From Sediminicoccus rosea (GTDB taxonomy: Bacteria; Pseudomonadota; Alphaproteobacteria; Acetobacterales; Acetobacteraceae): a stretch of 64,000 bases of DNA. Below, piece after piece: positions 8,549 to 14,870 of the stretch. Positions within the stretch are counted from its first letter, which is position 1. Every line of letters starts with the position of its first letter. The stretch is taken from contig NZ_CP137852.1 of NCBI RefSeq assembly GCF_033547095.1, forward strand, positions 1,295,501-1,359,500. Direction: 5' to 3'. The notes beneath the pieces are model-generated. The model did no database searches, was not told the DNA's origin, and saw nothing but the letters and a program-made list of their open reading frames with translations. A program made the position numbers and the translations under genes.

Positions 8549-8913
8549 TCCGCGCTGTCCACGATGCGGGCGGCGGCGGCCGTCGCATTGACCGTGCCGA
8601 CGGCGCCGGCGCGGCGCGCCAGGTCGTGGATCTGCCGCAGCGCGTCGGCCTTGCGATGCAGCGCGACCGACTGGCGAAACAGCGCCTCGGCGGCGAAGGC
8701 CACGTCGTCCACTGTCGCCTGCGCGATCGGCTTGGTCATGACCGGGCTGCCGCCCGTGCCGGTCGGCACCTCGATGCTGTCGGGCAGCATCTTCAGCCAG
8801 AGCTTCTCACGCAGATGGTCAAGCGGGGTCCGCGGCGTCATGCCGTTCTCCTGGTTGCGGGCGATGGAGAGGGTGCCGGGCGCGGCACCCGCATCAGGGG
8901 TGGGTGCCGTCAC
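8545..8913 (-). CDS. hypothetical protein (122 aa) of the phage-like operon
   Basis: The protein has 122 residues with a Pro/Ala-rich start and a C-terminal helical region (DDVAFAAEALFRQSVALHR, about 69-87). An internal ATG with better sequence character begins at MTPRTPLDH (residue 25), so the true start may lie there. ATGA overlaps join it to both neighbours, which supports translation. I do not recognise a family. No signal peptide, membrane segment or catalytic motif is seen. Given its position before the Sak4-like gene, a small accessory replication factor is possible. Confidence 0.55.
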   Translation of the reverse strand: MTAPTPDAGAAPGTLSIARNQENGMTPRTPLDHLREKLWLKMLPDSIEVPTGTGGSPVMTKPIAQATVDDVAFAAEALFRQSVALHRKADALRQIHDLARRAGAVGTVNATAAAARIVDSAE

Positions 8914-9266
8914 GCCGCGATGCTCGTCGGCTTGGCCGCCGCTAGGACGGAGGCCAGCGTGCCAGCACGGCTTCGGGCGCGCGGCCGGGCGATAGCGAGG
9001 TAGGTGAAGTCGCTTTCGCCCATGCGGCGCTGGACGAGATGCACCAGCCCGTCCTCGGCCAGCTGCAGGGCGCGTTCGGCGATGCGCAGAAGAGCGCGAC
9101 GCTCGGCGTCCGGCACCGTCGAGGTGAGCGGCGAGGCGTCGACCGCCAGGAAGCCGCGGTGATAGACGATGCGATCACCAGGCACGGCGGAGCCGAACCA
9201 GGCGCAGAACATCGTCTCGGTGAGCGGCGGCTCCGCAGAGCGGAAGCCAGTGATCGTGCTGTCCAT
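8910..9266 (-). CDS. hypothetical protein (118 aa) of the phage-like operon
   Basis: The protein has 118 residues. A core GDRIVYHRGFLAVD (about 30-43) precedes a long helix with AERRALLRIAERALQLAEDG and then LVHLVQRRMGESDFTYLAIAR. I recall similar small proteins beside recombinase modules in alphaproteobacterial prophages, annotated only as hypothetical. The gene ends in an ATGA overlap with the next gene and starts 33 bases after the sigma-like gene. No catalytic residues are evident; a protein-protein or DNA-binding adaptor is possible. Confidence 0.6.
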   Translation of the reverse strand: MDSTITGFRSAEPPLTETMFCAWFGSAVPGDRIVYHRGFLAVDASPLTSTVPDAERRALLRIAERALQLAEDGLVHLVQRRMGESDFTYLAIARPRARSRAGTLASVLAAAKPTSIAA

Positions 9267-9299
9267 GTTGAGTATTACCCAGCCTCTCGCAAATCCGTC

Positions 9300-9872
9300 T
9301 CACGCTGCTGCCGGGATGCCGGCGACGAGCAGGCGGAGCCGCAGCTCGCGCAGGTGGCGGTAGAGGGTGGCGCGCGACGTTGGGCTGGCCTTGGCCAGCT
9401 CGTGCGGGGAGCGCTCTGTCAGTTCGGCGCAGAGGGGGAGGGTCTCCGCCGGCAGCGTGCCCAACGCCCGATCGAGGTCGATGCGGCGCTCCACCGCCGC
9501 GAAGGCCTCGGTCGGCTGGCCCAGCCAGGCGGCATAGCCGTCCGCCTCGGCGATGCTGTCACCGATGGTCAGGCCCTCGCCGCCGGGCTGCGGGTCGTCG
9601 AGCGAGATCGGGGCCATGGTGGCGCGGCCGCGCAGGATGCGCTCGGTGAGGCGGATGGCGCGGTGGTCAATGCAGGCGGCGGCGAAGGCGCCGAGGTCGC
9701 CGCGGGCCGGATCGAAGCCCTTCAATCGGGCGAAGAGGTCCGTCAGCAGGTCCTGGCGGAGGTCCTCCTGCTCATGGCGCGGAATGCGGCAGGTGCGGAT
9801 GATGCGCAGGGCGACGCGGTCGGCGCTGCGCTGCAGGGCATGGATTTCGGCGCGGGTGGGGGTGAAGGGCAT
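9300..9872 (-). CDS. Sigma-70-like (ECF-type) regulator of the phage-like operon
   Basis: The protein has 190 residues. Region 2 of ECF sigma factors is recognisable in HEQEDLRQDLLTDLFARL followed by GAFAAACIDHRAIRL (about 33-75). The C-terminal third has a helix-turn-helix pattern (SPHELAKASPTSRATLYRHLRE, split at about 155-176) that fits region 4. The middle is atypical, and the protein may not act as a true sigma factor. It is the first gene of the minus-strand operon, so it may drive its own transcription unit. The 123 bases upstream hold three 10-base-spaced repeats that could be its target. Confidence 0.6.
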   Translation of the reverse strand: MPFTPTRAEIHALQRSADRVALRIIRTCRIPRHEQEDLRQDLLTDLFARLKGFDPARGDLGAFAAACIDHRAIRLTERILRGRATMAPISLDDPQPGGEGLTIGDSIAEADGYAAWLGQPTEAFAAVERRIDLDRALGTLPAETLPLCAELTERSPHELAKASPTSRATLYRHLRELRLRLLVAGIPAAA

Positions 9873-9941
9873 CGGCTGGTCCTGTCCATCGGGTGGCGAT
9901 GGGGACAGCCTCGTGGACGACGCGCGTCCTGGCCTTTCGGC

Positions 9942-9972
9942 AGTCTATCGGTTCCTATCGGTAGTCTATCGG
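9942..9972. promoter_or_regulatory. Three phased repeats (TCTATCGG type) before the phage-like operon
   Basis: The elements AGTCTATCGGT, TCCTATCGGT and AGTCTATCGG follow each other at 10-11-base spacing, one helical turn. They lie between the stop of the winged-helix gene (9996) and the start of the sigma-like gene (9872). Phased direct repeats here suggest an operator or activator site for the minus-strand operon. No convincing housekeeping -35/-10 pair is visible. Confidence 0.5.
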
Positions 9973-9995
9973 GCGCCCAGTGGACCGCCCGCCGG

Positions 9996-10958
9996 TCAGG
10001 CGAGAAAGATCTTTCCCGGCTCGATCGCGAGCCTGTATCCGCCCTTCCGGTCGTTCTGTATGAGCTTCTGTGCCGCCGCACGTTCCAGACCGGCGGCGGA
10101 GCCGAGCGCGTTCCGCAGGCGGCTAACCGAGCCCGTGACCTGCTCCCCTTGGGGAAGCGCGTCATGGACCTTGCCTTCTGCAAGGGCTGTGAGGAGATCT
10201 TCCCCAGGTACGAAGCCGCCGTCTGTTCCGGCTTCACGCGCCAACTCTAACAACACACGGAAGTCCCGCGGCTCCAACTTCAGCATTTTCCGGTGATATC
10301 GGGCCGTGAAGCCATGCTCAGAAATCTCGAGCGCATCCGGCGGCAGTTCGGCGGACATCCCAACAGGGGCCAGCACCAAAGCCAAAGGCAAGGTGGCCTC
10401 ATCGTCCAGCAGTTCTGATGCGGCGGCGATGGTCACGCCTTCCAGGGTGATCCGGCGCGTGACGTCCAAGCCGAGATGACGCGCTGTCGGGGTCAGAATC
10501 ACAGGTGACGCCGAGCCGGCCCGGCCCTTCAGCGAAATGGCGAGTTCGATGGCGTTGGCGTCTGTCAGGAGGCGAACGAAGTAGAAGACGCGCCGATGGG
10601 GATCATCCGCGAACTGCCCGAGATGGATGACCTTGTCGCTGAGCTTCTCGAGAGGCGGTCCGGCCAGCTGCGAGGATCGCCGGATCTGCAGCCCGACGGC
10701 CCGGAAGTTGACGTCGAGCCAACGGCTGCCATCGTGCGCGCCGCTTTCGATGACAGCATCCCCGTGCTCGCTGACGGTGACGAAGCTCAGATCGAGATCG
10801 TCCGGCGCCCGGCGAAACCGAAGCAGCTGCAGGCGACGATACTCTGCAACGGCGTCGCCGAACGGCTCGACATCCGCGGCGCTGATGGCGCGTATGGGAT
10901 GCTGATCAAGCTGCTGCAGCAGCAAGCAGCAGAGGCGGGGGGGCTTGGCTGAATCCAT
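9996..10958 (-). CDS. Unknown protein with C-terminal OmpR-like winged helix
   Basis: The protein has 320 residues from the ATG at 10958, overlapping the preceding gene by 53 bases. The last hundred residues read like an OmpR/PhoB effector domain: LEPRDFRVLLELAREAG, then VTGSVSRLRNALG as the recognition helix region, then NDRKGGYRLAI as the beta-hairpin wing. There is no receiver domain; the first 220 residues are a beta-rich region I cannot assign (AIELAISLKG, ITLEGVTIAAASELLDD). A DNA-binding regulator with a novel sensory domain is the natural reading. It is paired with another unknown gene and faces the recombinase module. Confidence 0.6.
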   Translation of the reverse strand: MDSAKPPRLCCLLLQQLDQHPIRAISAADVEPFGDAVAEYRRLQLLRFRRAPDDLDLSFVTVSEHGDAVIESGAHDGSRWLDVNFRAVGLQIRRSSQLAGPPLEKLSDKVIHLGQFADDPHRRVFYFVRLLTDANAIELAISLKGRAGSASPVILTPTARHLGLDVTRRITLEGVTIAAASELLDDEATLPLALVLAPVGMSAELPPDALEISEHGFTARYHRKMLKLEPRDFRVLLELAREAGTDGGFVPGEDLLTALAEGKVHDALPQGEQVTGSVSRLRNALGSAAGLERAAAQKLIQNDRKGGYRLAIEPGKIFLA

Positions 10959-12150
10959 TCTGGCGCAGGTGCTCGAAAATTCGGGCCTCGAACATGTGGT
11001 CACGGAAGCTGGCCACATTATGAGGACGGATGGTCACCAATACGTCTCGTCGCTGACCGTCTACATCAAAGCGCAGCAGCAGCTTCACATGGCTGATCCG
11101 AAGGGTGGCGAGATCGATGCCGGGCATCATCTCGTAGAGCCGCGAGAGGGCGTTTTCGTTGTCCCACATGGTGAGGTGCCAGGGCGAGCCGCCACGGCCG
11201 CTCCGCTCGGGGTCCGCCTCATCGATCTCGATCTCCTTGACGAACACCTCCTTCAGGTCGTCGTCCCAGTCATTCCTGAACTCCCAGGCCGCACCCTTCT
11301 GCTGGATGGGGCGCAAGGTGAACAGCCGTTGGCTGGATGGGTTCTTGAAGAAATCGGGTTCGCCGAGCAGGTGCTGCGCAAACAGGTTTGCGAGCTCGCG
11401 GCGCTCGACTGCGGTGCGGGCGCTCACCTTTATATGGCCGGTGGCCGGTTCATAGCAGATCGTGTCCAGCGTCATCTCGCGGATGGTGCGGACCTTCTGT
11501 TCCCCATTCTCCTCAACGGTGGTGGTTACCGCGCTCATGCCATGCTCGACGATGACTTTCACCAGGCCGGCCTCAGGATACCAGTAAGGGTCGCAGATTC
11601 GTCCCTGGTAGCGACGGGCGAAGAATGTCGAGCAGGCTGCGCGGAACGCTTCCTGAGCGTCAGGGTCGTCGTGACGCGAGGGAACGCCGCGGCGGGCTCC
11701 GACAAGCCGAAGCGGCGAGGGCGCAAAAAACGCATGCCGATGCACGGCCTTGTCGAAAATCTGCCGGTGATGGAGGTAGGCGATCAACGCCAAGTGCCGG
11801 GGCGTCAAATTACGCCCGTCGTCGGGCGCGTCCACGTCTGCCTCGGGCACGAGCTGGACGCCGAACCGTGCTGCGGTTTCTTCCAGCGCCGCCTGGCCGT
11901 TGGGGTTGGCGAGGATCAGGATGCAGTGGAGGGCGTCCAAAAGAGCGTCCGGGAACTTACTGCCGTTGTTCTTGAAGAGATCGAAAAGTGCGCCCCGGCA
12001 CTTCGCATCGTCGGCCGGCAGGGTGTCCCACGCGAGATCGATGGCGGCTGCGTGTGGCGTCAAGAGTTCCCGCAGCAAGTCGAGGTCCACGGTGCGCATG
12101 AATGCGCGATTCACAAAGTTCCCGACATTCTTCGCCAACCTGGACTCCAC
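10906..12150 (-). CDS. Large unknown protein paired with the winged-helix gene
   Basis: The protein has 414 residues from a GTG at 12150; an ATG at 12099 is an alternative, and neither has a strong ribosome-binding site. The N-terminal part is helical (LLRELLTPHAAAIDLAWDTL; LLDALHCILILANPNGQAAL). The C-terminal half is mixed alpha/beta, with HIKVSARTAVERRELANLFAQ at about 250-270 and LRISHVKLLLRFDVDG at about 360-375. I recognise no family, nuclease or ATPase motif, transmembrane helix or zinc site. Overlap with the winged-helix gene suggests joint expression and possibly a sensor-regulator or toxin-control pair. Its position between mobile-element modules points to an accessory function, possibly defence. 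Confidence 0.55.
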   Translation of the reverse strand: MESRLAKNVGNFVNRAFMRTVDLDLLRELLTPHAAAIDLAWDTLPADDAKCRGALFDLFKNNGSKFPDALLDALHCILILANPNGQAALEETAARFGVQLVPEADVDAPDDGRNLTPRHLALIAYLHHRQIFDKAVHRHAFFAPSPLRLVGARRGVPSRHDDPDAQEAFRAACSTFFARRYQGRICDPYWYPEAGLVKVIVEHGMSAVTTTVEENGEQKVRTIREMTLDTICYEPATGHIKVSARTAVERRELANLFAQHLLGEPDFFKNPSSQRLFTLRPIQQKGAAWEFRNDWDDDLKEVFVKEIEIDEADPERSGRGGSPWHLTMWDNENALSRLYEMMPGIDLATLRISHVKLLLRFDVDGQRRDVLVTIRPHNVASFRDHMFEARIFEHLRQNGFSQAPPPLLLAAAAA

Positions 12151-12243
12151 GCAACGTGTTCGTAATGTGTTCTATCAACCCAGGCGTGCGTCTGTCGAAT
12201 CGAATCTACGCCCCGTGAGACGGATTCCCGCGTGCCTGGGTAA
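12151..12243. promoter_or_regulatory. Divergent promoter region
   Basis: This 93-base gap separates the minus-strand unknown pair from the plus-strand recombinase operon, so promoters in both directions are expected. It holds a 7-bp inverted repeat, CCCAGGC (12179-12185) and GCCTGGG (12234-12240), and two GTGTTC repeats just before it. No consensus -35/-10 pair is clear. Confidence 0.4.
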
Positions 12244-12465
12244 ATGCTGGGGGTGGCAAGTGAACCCCTCCGCCCTGCGGCCAATCCCCACCTCCCGCCG
12301 CACCTCCGCGAGGTCTGCAGCATCCTGGCCGCCGGCCTCGTGCGGCTGCGGAGCCGCGCTGCCGAGGAAGCTGCGCGCGAGGCTGCTGAGCTGGGAGAGC
12401 GCGGCCTACACTTCCCGTCCCCTCAGCGCCTGGATGCGAACCGGACCAACCGGAGACCCGCATGA
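12244..12465 (+). CDS. Small conserved protein of the recombinase module
   Basis: The protein has 73 residues with the core LREVCSILAAGLVRLRSRAA followed by a His/Pro/Arg-rich tail. I recall near-identical small proteins directly before DUF2924 and recombinase genes in many alphaproteobacterial genomes. The stop overlaps the DUF2924 start as ATGA (12462-12465), which supports coupled translation. It is one amphipathic helix with a basic face. Its role is unknown; a recombination directionality factor is an attractive but unproven idea for a small basic protein in this position. Confidence 0.65.
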   Translation: MLGVASEPLRPAANPHLPPHLREVCSILAAGLVRLRSRAAEEAAREAAELGERGLHFPSPQRLDANRTNRRPA

Positions 12466-12968
12466 CACGCGCCACCAAATCCAAACCCGGCACCCCGCCG
12501 GCGCCGACCATCCCCGCCATTCCGCCGGCCGACGTGCTGGTCCGGCTGGCTGCGTTGAAGACAACCACCACGCCGGACCTGAAGCAGCAGTGGCGGGAAC
12601 TCTTCGCGGCGGAGCCGCCTCCCTACAACCGGCGCTTCCTGGAAAGCCGCCTGGCCTACCGGATCCAGGAGCTGGCCTATGGCGGCCTGAAGCCACAGAC
12701 CATCCAGCGCCTCGAGGCCCTGGGCGAACAACTCGATGGCGGCAACCCCGTCCTCCGCCGTATCCGCGGCGACGACAAGCCGATCACCGGCACGCGCCTG
12801 ATCCGCGAGTACCAGGGCGTCGAGCACAGCGTGACCGTGCTCCACGACGGCTATGAGTATCAGGGGCGCCCCTACCAGTCGCTTTCGTCCATCGCGCGGG
12901 CGATCACCGGCACGCGCTGGAATGGCTGGCTGTTCTTTGGCCTAAAAAACCGGAGGGGCACGGCATGA
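12462..12968 (+). CDS. DUF2924 domain protein
   Basis: The protein has 168 residues. The DUF2924 pattern is visible: DLKQQWRELFAAEPPPYNRRFLESRLAYRIQELAYGG (split here, about 42-78), followed by LIREYQGVEHSVTVLHDGYEYQGRPYQSLSSIARAITG. The second half resembles the DUF2924 beta domain that ends in SIARAITGTRWNGWLFFGL. Members almost always precede a large serine recombinase, as here with an ATGA overlap at 12965-12968. The function is unknown but is probably tied to recombinase action or control. Confidence 0.85.
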   Translation: MTRATKSKPGTPPAPTIPAIPPADVLVRLAALKTTTTPDLKQQWRELFAAEPPPYNRRFLESRLAYRIQELAYGGLKPQTIQRLEALGEQLDGGNPVLRRIRGDDKPITGTRLIREYQGVEHSVTVLHDGYEYQGRPYQSLSSIARAITGTRWNGWLFFGLKNRRGTA

Positions 12969-14317
12969 AGCGCAAGCCAGCCGCCGACGCTGCGATGCCG
13001 GCCACGGTAAGGAAGATCCGCGCCGCCGTTTACACGCGCAAGTCGAGCGAGGAAGGGCTCGACATGGAGTTCAACTCGCTCGATGCGCAGCGCGAGGCCT
13101 GCGAAGCCTATATCACCAGCCAGCGGTCGGAAGGCTGGGTGCTGGTACCGGACCGCTACGACGATGGCGGCGTGTCTGGAGGCACGCTGGAGCGGCCTTC
13201 ACTGCGCCGCCTGCTGGCCGACATCGAGCGCGGGCTGATCGACGTGGTGGTGGTCTACAAGATCGACCGGCTGTCGCGCGCGCTGATGGACTTCGCCAAG
13301 CTGGTGGAGGTGTTCGACGCGAACAGCGTGACCTTTGTGTCAGTGACGCAGAGCTTCAACACGACGACCAGCATGGGGCGGCTCACGCTGAACATCCTGC
13401 TGAGCTTTGCCCAGTTCGAACGGGAGGTCATCGGCGAGCGCATCCGCGACAAGGTGGCGGCGTCACGGGCGCGAGGAATCTGGATGGGGGGCTTCGTGCC
13501 ACTCGGCTACGACGCCAAGGACCGCAAGCTGCTGGTGAACGAGGCGGAGGCGGGACTGGTGCGCCGAATCTTCGAAGGCTTCGTCGAGACGGAATCCGGC
13601 ACGAAGCTGGTTCAGGCGCTGCGTGCCGAGGGCGCCGCCACGAAGCGCGGCCGCGCCTTCACCAAGAGCGACGTGTATCGCGTGTTGAACAACCGGACCT
13701 ATCTCGGCGAGGCGATGCACAAGGGGAAGTCGCATCCCGGCGAGCATGCCGCCATCGTGCCGCAGGCGATGTGGGACGCGGCGCACGCCCTGCTCTCGAT
13801 CAGCCCGAAGACACGCGCCAACCGCACCCGCTGCCAGACGCCTTCGCTGCTGCGCGGGCTGATCTTCGGCAGCGACGGGCGGGCCATGTCGCCCACCCAC
13901 GCGCGGGGGCGCCGCGGCCAGCAATACCGCTACTATGTCAGCCAGTCGGTGCTGAAGGGCGGCGCCGCGGACGGCCCGGCCATCGCGCGCATTTCCGCCG
14001 CGGAGATCGAGGGCGCGGTCATCGCGCAGGTCCGGGGGCTGCTGCGCCAGCCGGAGGTGGTATTGGGCGCCTGGCGCGCGGCACGGGCCGCGGCGCCGGA
14101 TATGACGGAAGACGAGGCTCGGCTGGCGCTGGAGCGATTCGACCCGCTGTGGGATGAACTCTTCCCCGCAGAGCAGGCGCGCGTCATTCGGCTCCTGGTC
14201 GACCGCGTGGACATCGGGGCGGGCGGCGCCGACGTGCGGCTCAAGCTGGAGGGGCTGGCGAGCCTGGCGCGGGACCTGGCGGCAACGCCGGTCGAAACCG
14301 CGAGGGTTGCAGCATGA
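12965..14317 (+). CDS. Large serine recombinase (resolvase family)
   Basis: The protein has 450 residues. The N-terminal resolvase domain has AVYTRKSSEEG, with the catalytic serine at S27 or S28, then DDGGVSGGTLERPSL, VVVYKIDRLSRAL and SFAQFEREVIGERIRDK. The recombinase domain follows from about 165 with GFVPLGYDAKDRKLLVN and VLNNRTYLGEAMHKG. Such enzymes integrate and excise phages and islands through short att sites by serine-linked double-strand breaks. At 450 residues it is shorter than most phage integrases, and a zinc ribbon like that of phiC31 integrase is not obvious. It is the only recombinase gene in the window and is coupled to both neighbours. Confidence 0.92.
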   Translation: MKRKPAADAAMPATVRKIRAAVYTRKSSEEGLDMEFNSLDAQREACEAYITSQRSEGWVLVPDRYDDGGVSGGTLERPSLRRLLADIERGLIDVVVVYKIDRLSRALMDFAKLVEVFDANSVTFVSVTQSFNTTTSMGRLTLNILLSFAQFEREVIGERIRDKVAASRARGIWMGGFVPLGYDAKDRKLLVNEAEAGLVRRIFEGFVETESGTKLVQALRAEGAATKRGRAFTKSDVYRVLNNRTYLGEAMHKGKSHPGEHAAIVPQAMWDAAHALLSISPKTRANRTRCQTPSLLRGLIFGSDGRAMSPTHARGRRGQQYRYYVSQSVLKGGAADGPAIARISAAEIEGAVIAQVRGLLRQPEVVLGAWRAARAAAPDMTEDEARLALERFDPLWDELFPAEQARVIRLLVDRVDIGAGGADVRLKLEGLASLARDLAATPVETARVAA

Positions 14318-14703
14318 CCGGCGCCGCGCAGATGCTGACCGTCCGGGTGCCGCTGGCGGGACGGAAGCCGCGGGGCGGGCGGAAGCTGATGATCGCGCCT
14401 GTCAGCACCACGAACCGGGGGTCCTCGACTGCGGACATCACGTTGGTGAAGGCGCTGGCCCGGGCGTTCCGGTGGCGGCGGATGATGGAGGCGGGCCGCT
14501 ACGGCACGATCAACGAGCTGGCGGCGGCGGAGAAGATCAACTCGTCCTATGTCTCGCGCCTCCTACGCCTAACGCTGCTGGCGCCTCACGTTGTCGAGGC
14601 GATCCTGGATGGGGGACAGCCCGAAGGGATGACGCTGCCCGGGCTGATGGAGCCGTTTCCGGTGGAGTGGGAGCAACAGATTAGCATCGGCGCTTGGGAC
14701 TAG
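14314..14703 (+). CDS. HTH protein downstream of recombinase
   Basis: The protein has 129 residues. The central part reads as a helix-turn-helix: TLVKALARAFRWRRMMEAG, then INELAAAEKINSSYVSRLLR as the recognition region (about 86-105 in spirit of ParB-type HTH), then LAPHVVEAILDGGQP. I recall this protein as a regular partner directly after such recombinases. ATGA overlap (14314-14317) couples it to the recombinase gene. A DNA-binding role, perhaps control of recombinase expression or direction, is likely. Confidence 0.7.
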   Translation: MTGAAQMLTVRVPLAGRKPRGGRKLMIAPVSTTNRGSSTADITLVKALARAFRWRRMMEAGRYGTINELAAAEKINSSYVSRLLRLTLLAPHVVEAILDGGQPEGMTLPGLMEPFPVEWEQQISIGAWD

Positions 14704-14870
14704 GGCGCGTCGGCACGGTAGCTCTGGCATTTCTGTGCTGCAATAAGTAGCATGGCTTTGCATGGTGCGTGATTCAAGCGCGACGGATGGCGGTCCAGTC
14801 TCGCTTTAGAAATCGCCCGCCGTCTACAAAAGGGCAATGCCGTCCGAATCGCCGTAGGGGCTAAAAAAGA
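14704..14870 (+). promoter_or_regulatory. Probable promoter region of the defence operon
   Basis: This 167-base gap is less GC-rich than its surroundings and is the only substantial gap before eight coupled genes, so their promoter should lie here. A direct repeat CATGG-N5-CATGG (14751-14765) and an A-rich stretch just before the start codon are visible. No consensus promoter is clear. Confidence 0.35.
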
